A stretch of DNA of 64,000 nucleotides, taken from the NCBI GenBank assembly GCA_019787685.1, contig JAHNUO010000016.1, positions 744,001-808,000 of the forward strand, written 5' to 3'. The notes below the pieces were generated by a model. That model was given only the letters and a program-made list of their open reading frames with translations, did not search any database and was not told the DNA's origin. How positions within the stretch are numbered: position 1 is the first letter of the stretch; each line of letters begins with the position of its first letter. A program made the translations under genes and the position numbers. This document shows, piece after piece, positions 45,513 through 57,132 of this stretch. This DNA is from Chiua virens. Lineage: Eukaryota > Basidiomycota > Agaricomycetes > Boletales > Boletaceae.

Positions 45513-45854
45513 TTAGTGTAGGCCAGCAACGGGGGGATGGGGGACTCACATGCTGAGTTTGCCGGCAACGAGATGGCCTGCTCGTTATTGGCGACTCTTT
45601 ATAAGTGTCACCCATAATGCCGTTGCCACACAGAAGTTCACCTTCTAGAGCTGATAATCAAAATCTCCGTCCTGTATGGACTCGCACGAGCTGGTTCCCA
45701 ACGATGGCGTCGTCATCACACTTTACTTCATTGCGATCGATCCAAATCAACCCCAAAAGAATCTATTTTATCTAAATATCATCGTAGATTTTAAGAGACA
45801 ATGGTAGAGATGACTAGATAAGGCATAACAAGAAACGACCACGAAACCTTCAAA
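45513..45854. other. Intergenic
   Basis: No feature is seen between the possible plus-strand gene and the end of the minus-strand gene fragment at 45855. Confidence 0.35.
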
Positions 45855-46387
45855 TTATTTACCCTCGGCGGATGGATGACGCAATTGGCGAGGTTCCACA
45901 GAAGAACCGCGAGCAAAGGGGTGAGCAGGATCAAGGTGCATCCGCGGGTCTGCATAAGGTACGCCAATCGCGGGCCCAAATTGACCAGCGTCGTGAGGGA
46001 AGTCGCGAGGATGATGCGCACCATAAATAGCACGAGGATCTCCATGGTACATATCTGGTGGATATGGAAAGTATGGGAGAGGATATTGGTAGTGCGCAGG
46101 GTGGGAAGGAAGGGGAGCAGGAGGCAGAACTATGGGCAGATTCATGGTATGTTGTTCGGGGCCGGCGTCTGCAGATGGGTACTGGTGGGAGGGGTGTGGA
46201 ACAGGGGGACAGGACGTGGAATGGCAGGTGGAAGTTGTCCAGCGCCAGTGTTTCCTTCCGCAGATGGTAACACGAAAGCGGGTGGGTCGCTCGTGGCCGT
46301 CGACGATGCAGTCAATTCCTCCTCGCCATGAGTTTCGAGGATGGGTGCCAATGGGACGTGTCGTTTTGGAGAAGGAGAGGACTGCAC
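45855..46387 (-). pseudogene. 3' end of a host gene, cut off upstream by repeats
   Basis: Minus-strand coding sequence rich in Pro, Tyr and His ends HPSAEGK at 45855. It reads LPPAPLPSHPAHYQYPLPY, PPDMYHGDPRAIYGAHHPRD and VPYADPRMHLDPAHPFARG, the kind of disordered tail found on fungal regulators. Above 46145 it continues in another frame (THGEEELTASSTATSDPP), so a 1-nt shift is present. At 46384 the sequence changes abruptly to a fragment of LTR family D, and the upstream part of the gene is missing. The product is not identified. Confidence 0.45.
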
Positions 46388-46411
46388 TTCAGCCGGGATT
46401 TATTACCTTCA
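46384..46411 (+). repeat. 3' terminal fragment of LTR family D
   Basis: The 28 bp, ending GGGATTTATTACCTTCA, match the last bases of the solo LTRs at 12344-12957 and 51088-51735. The rest of the LTR is absent. Confidence 0.65.
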
Positions 46412-46596
46412 GTGGATTTCCTTATCCAAAAAGGCTGACCAAAGGCCCTCAGTGGAGTGTCCGTAGCCTATATATTGCTCACACACATCCACACTGACTT
46501 CCATCCAGTATCAGCGGTGATCATAGAATGTGGTCTTCATAAATTTCATACCAAAATGTTTCTCAAAGACAGCTGTAACCCAGACCCTGCCATGTG

Positions 46597-46806
46597 TGAA
46601 AGCAAGTGGACTAAACAAGTGGACTAGTCAGTCCTGTAGCTCGTCAGTATAGTAGTACAATGATATGAGAATGTGTGACTTACCCTCAGTTTTGTATAGC
46701 GAAGACTGAGGGAACAAGTCATGTCTATGGCATGTTAATGCTACTGTGGCTGTGTGATTACTAATTGCGATTGTGCATCATACTGTATCTATTGTAGTGT
46801 CCAACA
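46597..46806 (-). repeat. 3' LTR of the Copia element
   Basis: This 210-bp LTR starts TGTTGGACACTACAATAG on the minus strand at 46806 and ends CTTTCA at 46597. Confidence 0.9.
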
Positions 46807-49800
46807 CACCCCTCAGGATGATGCTAGGCCTAACACTTCAACCAGGTGCTCAAACGGCTCGTGTGCAAGTGGCTTCATGAGGCCATCAGTGATCATCTGC
46901 TTTGACGGCATGAATGATGTGGTGAAGATGCCCTTCTTGACTTTCTCTCGGATAAAGTGGTGGCTGACACCAATGTATCACATTTTGAAGTGGAAGTGCG
47001 GGTCACAGGTCAGCAAGATGGTGGCAGTATTGTTGATGTGGAGTGGTATTGCAATGCCAGTGAAGCTGATGCTGAGATCCTCAAGTAGGTGTTGTATCCA
47101 AACTCCCTGTGTAGCAGCATAGGACGCAGCAACGTATTCAGCTTCAGTCAAGGATTTTGCAACATTTGTTTGCTGTTTCAAGCTAGCTGAGACAGCACGT
47201 GATCCAAGCTTGAATATGTATCCTGAAATTGACCAGTGTGTGTCGCTATCCATTGCCCAGTTGGCATCTGACCAGCCAGTCAGTTCAAGTGCCCAGTCAT
47301 CTGTTGGATCATCGCCAAGTACAAGGTGATATGCCCAAGTGCCAGATAAGTAACAGAGTACACAGAGGGCAGCTTTCCAGTGTTTCATGCCCAGATTGGC
47401 AAAGAAATGGTCTAGGTATGAGGTGATGAAGAGGATGTCAGGCCACGCAATCATGGAGATTCAGGTGAGGCTGCTAATGAGCTCACAGTATGGGTAAAAT
47501 TTCATTCTGTCGCAGTCTTCACATGTGGTGGGGCTATCTGCAACTGAGAGTGTGATCCCAGCTTCCATCGGCATAGTGACTGGTACAGCCTCGAGCATTC
47601 CAAAGTGTTTGAGGACTGAGGTGATATATAGTTCGTGCAAGATTGATACTGTGCGTTTGTCCCTATTGTTGATGAGTTGGAAACCCATCAGCCAATCTGG
47701 GTCCTCCTCCTTTATTTCAAATGTATCATGGAGCTGTCAGTGTACATGGGGAAGCATCTCATGTGAACTGGCAACAGACAGCATATTGTTGACATAAATT
47801 GCAAGGATAATGATGCTGATTGTGAGGTGATGGACATAGACAGCATGGACAGCAGGGCATTGCATGAATCCTATACCCAATAGTTTCTTCTTCATGTGCT
47901 TGTTCCACAGCCAAGTGCCCTGTTCAATTCCATAGATGCTGCAAAGAAGTTGTGCAAGTTGTGCTGTGCCATCTTCAAAACCTTTGGGTTGGCACATGTA
48001 GACCTTAGTGTCTATTTTGCTATGTAAGAAAGTGCCAGTGACATTGTCTTGTCCACAGAACCAGCCATATGATGCAGCAATGTGAAGGATGATCCAGAGG
48101 GGATTGAGGCAGACCATGGGCACAAACATATCAGTAAGGTTGACACCAGGGATTTGTGAAAATCCTTGCGCTATGAGACAGGCTTTGTAACGTAGGATTT
48201 CACCCTCTGGGCTGAATTTAAGGGCATAGGTCCATTAATTCCCAATCAGTTTGCAGCTGTCAGGGACCTTGTCAAGGAGCATTCAAGTTCCTTGTCCCTG
48301 GAGCATTGCAATCTCCTCTTTCATTATGTCCCACCATTTTTCTGAGTCTGGACTATTTATTGCTTCTTGGAAGCTGGAGGGTACTTCATGTCCATATGCA
48401 GCAAGGCAGGCAAGTTGTGTCACAGTAGTCACTGTGTCCATGTGTGATTGTTCCAGAACTGGTGAGTTCTCTGGTTCCATTGCCTTCACTCTTGTGTCCT
48501 GGTGAGTACGGTGGTCCACTTGTTCTCATGCTGCTTTCTCTTTTTGAGCATCTGCAGCTTGTTTAATCCAGGATGGTTGTGTAATATGGGTTGATCATCA
48601 TGGTAATGGTGGTGGAGCTGCAGGAGGCTTTGAGATGATCTGGGATGGAGGTGTCTGTGGGTGAGCTGGTAGAGTAGGCTCAGGAGGGGTAGGTTCAGAT
48701 AGGAGTGGTTCTTTGTTGGGTTTGGCAATGACCAGTTTAATTTTGTGGTGTTGTAGCTACTCAGTGAGTAGGTTTACTCTTCGTCACCCCCTCACTTGAT
48801 GGAGTAGTTGCAAGGATATCATTATCAGCTTCATGACTGAATATTTTCTCATACACAATCACATTGTGTGATATGATAAACCAGTGTTTGGATGGTACCC
48901 AAACCTTGTAAGCTTTGGATCCTCATTCAAATCCACACCAAATTCCATCAATGGAATGGGCATCAAGCTTTTTGCATTGGTCTGGTGGAACTCAGACATG
49001 GCAACGAGATCCAAAGATATGAAGAGTGGAGAGATCAGGCTTCTGACCATAGTAGGTTCCATGTGGGGTTGATTTGTCAAGGGATTTTGTAGGGCTACAG
49101 TTTTGTGTGTAGGATGCATATTCATGAGCTTCAGGCCAAAAGGATTTGGACATGTTGGCATCTTCAAGCATTGCAAGGGCATGCTTGTGCATTGTGAGGT
49201 TGAACCGTTCTGTGACACCATTTTGCTGTGGTGTATAGGGGGCAGATAGCTCATGTATGATCCCTTTTGACTTGAACCATTTCGTGAGATTCTCCTGTAC
49301 AAATTCACCCCCTCAGTCAGAGCAGACAATCTTCACCTTTTAATCATGCGAGGTTTCGAGTTGGGTAATGAGGTCTTTAATTGCCGTGGGTGCTTCATCC
49401 TTCAACTTTAGATATTCCTTCCATCCCTTCCAGCTATGGTCATCTACAACTACTAGCACATAGGTAAATCCAGTAATGGAACGGGGAAGTGGTCCTTGTA
49501 GGTCCATATGGAGTCAGTCGAGTATTTTGGACAAGCAGTTTGTGGCAGTGCAAGGGAATGGGGCTTGAGGATGTTTCCCTTTTGTGCATTCATTGCAAGG
49601 GCTGAGGCTCCCAGTAGGTCTTGCATCTATACCTGTAGCTAGTTGATGGTGAATTAAATATTTTAGTCCACTTTTGCCCAGATGGGATAAGCAGCAATGC
49701 CATAGGTCAAGATCAGAGGTAGAGAGTGTAGCAGCAAAGGCAATGTGGGATGGGAGGGATGATGGAGGGGTAATGACACAGTTGACCATGTAGAGTCCAT

Positions 49801-49894
49801 GGTGTAATTTGCCTTCCATGATTTTCTCCTCATCAGGTTGACTGATAGACATGCAGCCATTGGCTTTCATGATTACCATTCCCTTTTTGTCCAT
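46807..49894 (-). pseudogene. Copia pol: integrase, RT, RNase H
   Basis: In element order, the GAG-pre-integrase domain (49894-49514) has LWHCCLSHLGKSGLKYL and CNECTKGKHPQAPFP. The integrase end is at 49329-48859 (ERFNLTMHKHALAMLEDAN in one frame). The RT is at 48129-47461, with VYMCQPKGFEDG, LLCSIYGIEQGTWLW and a damaged active site reading YVNN instead of YVDD. RNase H is at 47454-46978, with GWSDANWAMDSDTHWSISGY and SLTEAEYVAASYAATQ. The domain order integrase before RT defines Copia. Both Asp-to-Asn changes in YVNN are G-to-A at former CpG sites. Many stops make it non-functional. Confidence 0.9.
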
Positions 49895-50057
49895 TTGGCT
49901 CTCTGAGATCAGGTTGTTGCATGTGTCGAGTGCATAGCATACATCTTATAGTGTGATAATGCAGTCTTTTTGTCCCTTGACACTGACAAGAATTGCAACT
50001 GATCCAGTACTGAGAACATATAGCTGTGGGCCTTCTGAGTGGATGCCCTTGATGGTG

Positions 50058-50855
50058 TCATCTTGGGCCAAATTTCAGGCCCCCCTTCACATAGCAGTCC
50101 TTTGTCCAGTGACCTGATATGCGGCAATTGTCACAGTAAGGTTCACCGGGTATGGGTACACAGCTATGGCTATCTTTCAACTTCAAATTATTTCTCCCTT
50201 GTTGGAATGCTGCTTGGTATGATGCTGCACCCCCTGCCTGGTTTGTGCAAATACCATATTCGTCTTTGATGCACTGTTCAACTTCACTGGGTGTATAGTG
50301 TGATGGTAAGCTGGCGAACATGTAGTTCTAGGTAGCTGGCATGGAGATGTGCAGGAAACATGCAAAGAGGTCATCGTCGATGTCTTGTTGCATGAGGATA
50401 AGGTTGCATCAATAATATTTCATTTTTACAATGTGGGGAGTGAGGTCCTTGCTGTCAGCATATTTCATGGTGACAAGCACAGTAACAAGTAGTGTCCAGT
50501 CTGTAAGTGTATGGCCCGTGAAGAGGCACTTTGCTTCGGACCAGATATCTGCAGCTGTATCTAAGTGCCCTAATTGAGCTACAACTTCCTCTGTCATATT
50601 TGACATGAGGATGAGTTGGACGGCAGCATCTGCTTTTGTCCAGTGGTGGCATACTTTCGTCATGTCTTTTAAGAACATGTGTATGATACCATCACAATAT
50701 CCGAAGAGGTCAATGGTTTTGAGGGCAGATTTCAGCATGCTCATCCACAGTATATAGTTGTCAGGTTTGAGCTTATGCTGCAGTTGGTATAGCCCCAAAT
50801 GCTTTGACAGATCAATGGTGCCTTTAAGGATCCCAGTGTGTGGGGTTGTTGTCAT
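50058..50855 (-). pseudogene. Copia gag
   Basis: Gag starts near MTTTPHTGILKGTIDLSKHL. It then has GLYQLQHKLKPDNYILWMSM, the conserved start of Copia Gag, and YCDGIIHMFLKD. After a stop near 50409 it continues with MFASLPSHYTPSEVEQCIKD and a zinc knuckle CDNCRISGHWTKDC (C-x2-C-x4-H-x4-C, about 50094-50135). It packages element RNA in live relatives; this copy is interrupted. Confidence 0.8.
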
Positions 50856-51087
50856 TATCTGACAAGTTGTTGATATAGCCCTTATTGCACCAGGGTTTCA
50901 CATCTGGATTGGATTGTCTTTCGTAAGGGTCTGGAGTGGCAGAACCAGGGTTTGTCATCGGGTTTGAGGGTACCAGTGGCATGTTTTTCTGAGCTGTGTG
51001 CTGTCCAGACATGGTGTAGCATGATGAGTTCTTATTGCAGGTCTTGTTTTGGGCATGAGTGGTAGCATGGTGTGTCGGTGACTGCAC

Positions 51088-51735
51088 TGTAAGGAATAGG
51101 CATTCCTTGTGCTTATAAAGCACATTCCCACCACTGTCATCATCATCCAAATCCAAATCCAAACCATCCCTCCACTTGAATCTGCCGTTATTTGCTCAAT
51201 CATATGTACAAACTCATCCAGATTGCTATATCCATGCTCATTTTGCCTTGGACTCTTTTATTTTATTTTTATTGCTCCTTCTTCATACTTAGCATTGGCT
51301 AGACCATGTCATGCAGCCCTTGCAGGGACATTCAGGTGCCCCTCAAACTTTATACTGTATGAAAACCTTCTTTTTATCATTATCCTTACTTAGGACAAGT
51401 CTGAGGGTATTCCTGAGGACTATAAAACTCACTGTATTGACAAAATACAGTAGCTTTTGCCTGTGTGCATCTGTCTCACATCATTTTTGGTCAACATTTG
51501 TTTTCTATCGCTCTCCTTGTATGTTATTGATCTAGATTCGGATTGCTATGTCAGCTTTTCTATCCATTTTAATCTGGATTTGCCCCGGAGTCATCTCAGA
51601 CCACTCAAAAACCATTTCTTGTCATTCACCAACTCAGTGTTGTCCCTGGGTCGAACAGAATTGCATTCCTTCACCCTCTCTTCATTCTTTCAATCCCCCT
51701 GAGTATTGCACTACAGTGGGGATTTATTACCTTCA
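51088..51735 (+). repeat. Solo LTR (family D) in the Copia leader
   Basis: This 648-bp solo LTR begins TGTAAGGAATAGGCATTCC and ends GATTTATTACCTTCA, flanked by an exact 4-bp duplication GCAC (51084-51087 and 51736-51739). GGACTATAAAACTC near 51417 is the TATA region. Together with the copy at 12344 it fixes the true LTR end at CTTCA. Confidence 0.92.
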
Positions 51736-51794
51736 GCACGTTGATGTCTGAAATAGGGTATCTGGTTCAGATGGAATGGCCAGGGCTCATAACC

Positions 51795-52077
51795 TGAAAG
51801 TGAGTGGACTAAACAAGTGGACTAAACAAGTGAACTAGTCAGTTCCTCAGTTTCATATAGCAAAGACTATATATTATGTACCTAAACGAGTGGACTAGTC
51901 AGTCCTGTAGCTCGTCAGTATCATAGTACAATGATATGAGAATGTGTGACTTACCCTCAGTTATATATAGTGAAGACTGAGGGAACAAGTCATGTCTATG
52001 GTATGTTAATGCTACTGTGGCTGTGTGATTACTAATCACAATTGTGTGTTGTACTGTATCTATTGTAGTGTCCAACA
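51795..52077 (-). repeat. 5' LTR of the Copia element
   Basis: This 283-bp LTR has the same ends as 46597-46806 (TGTTGGACAC...CTTTCA). The following GGTTATGAGCCCTGG on the minus strand is the likely primer-binding region. Confidence 0.9.
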
Positions 52078-52100
52078 ATGTGGCCATACATGAATAGTGT

Positions 52101-52805
52101 TGTAGGAGTTAGATACTCCTTATGGTTGCAGGATACCTTTTCCTCACTCTTCATCATGTCTTATCACCTCCCACCTCATCCACCATTGACTTTGTGCCAG
52201 TCCAGTTTCATTCCTAGTGTTTACAGATCATCCAAATCCAATCCGAGTCCAATCCGAGTCAATGCGATCCAATCTGGTTTCATCATATATATTCCACTTC
52301 ATCTGATTTGACTTGTTCTATTAGATTTGGCCTTATTAAGGTTGTTACTATCATAACACCTTCCTTTCCTTTTGTTATCTACAAGGTTTGACACTCCTTT
52401 CTTAAATACTCACCCTACATCAATCCTGTATACTTACCTAGGGTCGGATTACCTTTAACAGTCCTGGGTTGTGCCTAGGACTATAAAACCATGTTTCTAA
52501 CATTAAATATCATCTTTCTGCATTCAGGAGATCTCCTGTCTACTCTCCCATGTGTGAGTAAGCTGGATAGCCTTCCTTTTACCTTGTCCTATCATTCCTT
52601 TGCATCTTATCTACTCAAATCAATCCTCTCATCACCTTGACTCCACCCGGATAGTTTTTCATTGACTGCTTTTCATTCCAGATCATTCAGCAGCCTCTAG
52701 GATTCCTAGACAAACCCAAATTCTTCATCCTTTCAAGTATAACCCCCCTTGGGACAAACTTATTGCCCCACCTTTCTTCACACCACCTATTATTTGTTAT
52801 CTACA
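52101..52805 (+). repeat. Solo LTR of the element A/B family
   Basis: This 705-bp LTR begins TGTAGGAGTTAGATACTCC and ends TTATCTACA,matching the LTRs of element B. Flanking bases (GTGT and GCAT) do not match, so either the target duplication has decayed or the copy arose by recombination between two elements. Confidence 0.88.
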
Positions 52806-53090
52806 GCATCAAGGTTGATTGTGTCTGAGTGGGAGTCACCATGTTCATCAATGATAGATTGAGAGCGATGCTTGACAATAGGACTGGATGACTGTGAAGA
52901 TGCAATGTCATCATTGCAATGCTCGGAAATAGGTGACTTGGTCGGCTCTGACTTGAAGTCATTTGCTTCCTCAATTGATGACAGGGAAATGACAGAGAGC
53001 ACACAGACTGCATGGTCCAGACTGTGACCATGATGGTCTATAGGGGTGCTATTTGAGTCTGAGGAGAGAGAGACAACTGAGGGGGCATGT
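52806..53090 (-). pseudogene. Ser-rich coding remnant between solo LTRs
   Basis: The minus strand is open from about 53080 to 52806 and reads VSLSSDSNSTPIDHHGHS, VISLSSIEEANDFKSEP and SIIDEHGDSHSDTINLD. It is then cut by the LTR at 52805. On the other side of the LTR and of the Copia element the same strand can be followed as HVWPHGRVWVTAVFEKHFG (46596 downwards). It looks like the tail of a gene that was hit by three insertions. The product is not recognised. Confidence 0.4.
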
Positions 53091-53975
53091 TGTAGGAGTC
53101 AATGGCCCCTTGAGGTGATAGTCCCGTATTCCTGCTTTGTTTACAGGATGCCCAGACTGCCCATATTGATTGTCCTATCTGTCTGTTGTGGTCCTGTGTC
53201 TATCCAAGTGGATCCAACCTATATTTGTATGTTTTGTTTTTCATTTCTACATGTTTCCATGTGAGGTGAACAAATCAGGTCGCTTGATCGAGATTGCACA
53301 ATGCACACCAATCAACTCCCTTTTTGTCCAATTTCCATTTTATTTCATATCTTCTTAGATTCTTTTCAGACAGTTCCATGACATCAACACATATCTGATT
53401 GGTTAAAAGGTATGGATAGTTGGATCATACGACATTTTAAAGGTAGTCCATTGATTCACGGATCAAACCTTATCCCACCTTGACAGAACATTGTTTTTCT
53501 TTTCACAGGTCAATCTCCATGAGAGATGGCTCCATATATGTATGCTTTCCTTATTTACTTGGTACTTCATCCACTGTAAAAGTCCCAGGAATACCTGAGA
53601 CTATAAAATTGTGTTCATAAATAAAATTTTCTATCTTTTTGATCCCCGTTTTCTCTCACGTTCTAAGTCACCTCATCCATTTAACCATCCTTTCAAACCA
53701 CCCTTACTTGTACTTGATTACTGTTGTGTTTGGGTCCTTGCCTTTTTGTTGAACTATCTGACTGTCCACTTTTCAACCAGTTTTATCGATTTTCGTACAG
53801 TTTCATCCAGGAATGTGTCTGGATTGCTTTCAAAGCTCTCATCAATGCCTCGACACTTTGTCTCCAACCTCAAAACCCCTTGGGACAAGTCATACTCACA
53901 CCCATCTCTTTTCTTTCTATCTAACCATTCCACTAATCCTGGTCCTGTCACACCAGCCCATTTTACTATTCTTCA
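53091..53975 (+). repeat. Solo LTR (family C)
   Basis: This 885-bp LTR begins TGTAGGAGTCAATGGCCCC and ends CTATTCTTCA. CATG is found on both sides (53086-53089 and 53977-53980), which may be the target duplication within one base of the ends. An inverted copy lies at 56081-56971. GAGACTATAAAATTG near 53609 is the TATA region. Confidence 0.88.
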
Positions 53976-53980
53976 ACATG

Positions 53981-54138
53981 ATTGAGGATACGTGTGATGT
54001 GGGCTGGATAGTTGAGACTTCAACAAGTCTGATGAGAGAGAGATAACTCAGGGAGCGCATGATTGAGGACACACATGAATTGGGCTGGATAGTTGAGACT
54101 GTGACTGAGGCTGCTGTGAGGAAGACGGCCAGGTGTAC
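53981..54138. repeat. Second unit of a tandem duplication split by the family C LTR
   Basis: The sequence GAGAGAGAGATAACTC, GCGCATGATTGAGG and GGGCTGGATAGTTGAGACT (54027-54100) repeats what is found across the LTR, where GAGAGAGAGACAACTG (53064 on) joins ATGATTGAGGATACG (53978 on). The unit is about 75 bp, and the LTR sits inside the first copy. Confidence 0.65.
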
Positions 54139-54642
54139 TGTTATGATATCAACTTTCCATCCCTTAATGGATTATACTTTCAATCTATTCTAAAGATAAC
54201 ACCTCATGTCAAGGCTGTCCAAAGGACCATATCCGATTGGCTGCCACAATAACACAGTATCCATCACCTCATATCCCTTATCTATTCATTTCCCTTATCA
54301 CTGACTCATCACGGCAGTGCAAGGCTATGCTCTTATCTATGACTCATATCTATTCACACATTATCATCCAATAGGATGCAGTATGGTTATCTATGTAGTT
54401 CATACTCAGATTAGAAGTCCAACATTCATGTAGTATATAAACCCCATGAATCAAAGCCAGAGAGCTCTAACAAAGTTCTCTTGGAGTTTTCGCCTCTTCA
54501 CTGGACTGAACCCCCTCTTCATCAACCACTACCACTTTAACAGTCTAGGTTGTTCTAGGTTGTTTCATTAGAACTTTGTTGTTATCTTCGCCATTGAACA
54601 CTACTGTCAAGTTCCTTCAACCTCATCGTAGCCCCTCCAACA
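54139..54642 (+). repeat. LTR (family F) of a Gypsy element
   Basis: It is taken to start TGTTATGATATCAACTTTCC and end CCCCTCCAACA. A promoter-like TAGTATATAAACCCC lies near 54432. It precedes the gag at 54949 in the same orientation. Parts of it resemble 59385-59480 and 60960-61090. The end points are estimates. Confidence 0.55.
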
Positions 54643-54948
54643 AACTATACAAGAGTGCCCAAGTAAGTTGCAAACTTTGAACAGTCATAGGAATGTCTAG
54701 CTACCAATAAGCCAATTCACAAAAGACTCAAGGTCTAGTGAATGCAGAAGTAGACAACGCACCCTTGGGTAGCTGATTGTACTCTTAACTGAAAAACACT
54801 ATCATCTTCATTCTCTATGCTCCCTACAAGCAATAGCAGCGAGAAGAAGTCCATTACCACTCTGCTCCCACACTTACAGCCAACACTGCTTGGAATGCAC
54901 CAACAAATGCAGCTGGCTGGGACAACCAATCCAACAACTAAACAAGTA
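54643..54948. other. Leader between LTR F and gag
   Basis: This is a noncoding leader of about 300 bp with no recognisable feature other than its position. Confidence 0.4.
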
Positions 54949-56080
54949 TGGATTACCAAACTGCTTTGGGCATAATCAATGACCCAAACCAATCAAATGG
55001 TGATCGGATCACAGCATCCTTTGCTATAATAAACCAACAAGCAACCATGATCACAAATCTACAAGGGCAGTTAAATGCCATACCACCCCCTATGCCACAA
55101 GCACAGGCCGCTTCTTCTAAAGTAGAAATATTTGCAGACCCTGGCTCCTATGATGGAGATATGGCCTGATTTGAAGAATGGTGGGCAAAAATCAAAGGAT
55201 GGCTCATAGTCAATGATTGAGCCATACCTGTGGGCTCATACAATGCAGTTGTGGCAGTACTCTTACACCTAAAAGGAAAGAGAGCTGCACAATTTGCTGA
55301 AACGTGCTTAGCTAAAGGCACAATGCTCACATGGGCACAACTAGTTGAGGACATAGAAGGAATGTTCTAACAAAACAACAAGGTTGATTGGGCTAGATCT
55401 CAATTAGAACTCAAACAAGGAACAATGAGAGTAGAGGACTATATCATCCAATGGGAGGCTCTCTGGCTACAAGCCACAATAGATCCTTCCCATGCGATAA
55501 GACTCCTTGAGGCAAACACTGCCCACTTCATCATATATCAGATCTTCCGTGATAGGCACAGAGTTGACCCATTCCATGCAATATACATGGACCCCACAAG
55601 GGCCGATTACATAAAAGACCACAACCACACAGTAATCACATACCTTTCCTGGATACAAAATGCTGGAAATGCCATGGAAGCACTCAACTATGTGCAATCT
55701 GACCATTAGAAAAAGAAAGACCCTAATGCCATGGACATTGGCGCAGCCACTTATGAGAAAGACAAAGATGGCTGGTTCACAGGAAAAGAAGTGCAAGCAA
55801 TTGGCAATAAGAATTCCAGTAAATGCTTCAACTGCAACAGCCCAGGACACAGACCTGCTGATTGCACAAAACCCAAAAACCAATGCACTGGCAGTGAATG
55901 CAAATGGTACAGCGGCGGACATAAGAACACAACCACAAAGAAAGAAGAGAAGAAAACAATATCTTCTACTTCCACCATTTTCCCATCTGTACCAGCTACA
56001 GACCCCTTTGCTGCTATCCAAGGGATGACACCCAAGGAAGTACAGGCATATTACTTTGACATGTATGACAACAAGAATGG
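54949..56080 (+). pseudogene. Gypsy gag (family F), cut by a family C LTR
   Basis: Gag starts MDYQTALGIINDPNQSNGDR and continues with MITNLQGQLNAIPPP, SSKVEIFADPGSYDGDMA, VLLHLKGKRAAQFAE, LKQGTMRVEDYIIQWEALWL and a zinc knuckle CFNCNSPGHRPADC (about 55824-55865). Internal stops are TGA (55168, 55218), TAA (55368) and TAG (55707). The frame ends at 56080, where the inverted family C LTR begins, so the pol region that should follow has been displaced or lost. Confidence 0.8.
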
Positions 56081-56971
56081 TGAAGAATAGTAAAACGAGC
56101 TGGTGTGACAGGACCAGGATTAGTGGAATGGTCAGATAGAAAGAAAAGAGGTGGGTGCGAGTATGACTCGTCCCAAGGAGTTCTGAGGTTGGAGACAAAG
56201 TGTTGAGGCATTGACAAGAGCTTTGAAAGCAATCTGGATGCGTTCTCAGATGAAACCGTATGAAAATCAATAAAACCAGCCAAAAAGCAGACAGTCAGAT
56301 AGTTCAACAAAAAGGCAGGGACCTGAATGCAACAGCAATTGAGTACAGGTAAGGGCAGTTTGAAAGGATGGTTAAACAGATGAGGCAACTTAGAATGCAA
56401 GAGAAAACAGGGATTGAAAGATGAAATTTTTATTTACGAACACAATTTTATAGTCTCAGGTATTCCCAGGACTTTTACAGTGGATGAAGAAGTATCAAGT
56501 AAATAAGGAAAGTGTACATATACAGAGCCATCTCTCATGGAGATCAACCTGTGAAAAGAAAAAAAAAACAATATTCTGTCAAGGTGGGATAAGGTTTGAT
56601 CCATGAATCAATGGACTACCTTTAAAACATCATATGACCTGACTATCTGTACCTTTTAACCAATTAGATACATGTCGATGACATGGAACTGTCTGAAAAG
56701 AATCTAAGAAGGTATAAAATAAAATGGAAATTGGACAAAAAGAGAGTCGATTAGTGTGCGTCATGCAATCTCAATCGAGCGACCTGATTCAGTCACCTCA
56801 CATGGAAACATGTAGGAATGAAAAACAGAACATATGAATATGGGTTGGATCCACTTGGATAGACACAGGACCACGATGAATGGATAGGACAATCAATATG
56901 GGCAGTCTGGGCATCCTGTAAACAAAGCAGGAATACAGGTTTATCACCTCAAGGGGCCATTGACTCCTACA
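56081..56971 (-). repeat. 3' LTR (family C) of the truncated element
   Basis: On the minus strand it begins TGTAGGAGTCAATGGCCCC at 56971 and ends CTATTCTTCA at 56081. It is an inverted counterpart of 53091-53975. Confidence 0.88.
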
Positions 56972-57132
56972 CCTGACAAGGACTTGAGTACTGACTGTCC
57001 TGAGTCAGTCATGTGACACCCATGAATGCTGACCTTGAACTGGTGACTGGGATTGGCCGTGTATTAAATCCTCATGTTGACTGTCCGCTCTTTCAACAGG
57101 TTTCCTCTACCCTCGATTCACTACTCATTGCT

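Larger units (their letters stand above)
46597..52077 (-). mobile_element. Ty1/Copia element, full length but dead
   Basis: The minus-strand Copia element runs from its 5' LTR (51795-52077) through gag (50855-50058), GAG-pre-integrase, integrase, RT and RNase H to its 3' LTR (46597-46806). An exact 5-bp duplication ATGTG flanks it (46592-46596 and 52078-52082). The 5' LTR is 73 bp longer than the 3' LTR because of an internal duplication with GTGGACTAAACAAG. A family D solo LTR (51088-51735) has inserted in the leader. Stops and frameshifts are scattered throughout. Confidence 0.92.

Noticed and set aside
46384..46411. Conserved GGGATTTATTACCTTCA as a shared primer-binding site
   Set aside because: At both solo copies the target duplication follows it, so it belongs to the LTR end rather than to an internal region.
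52101..52805. LTR at 52101 and the one at 59972 as the two ends of one 8.6 kb element
   Set aside because: They are in opposite orientation and the sequence between belongs to other families.
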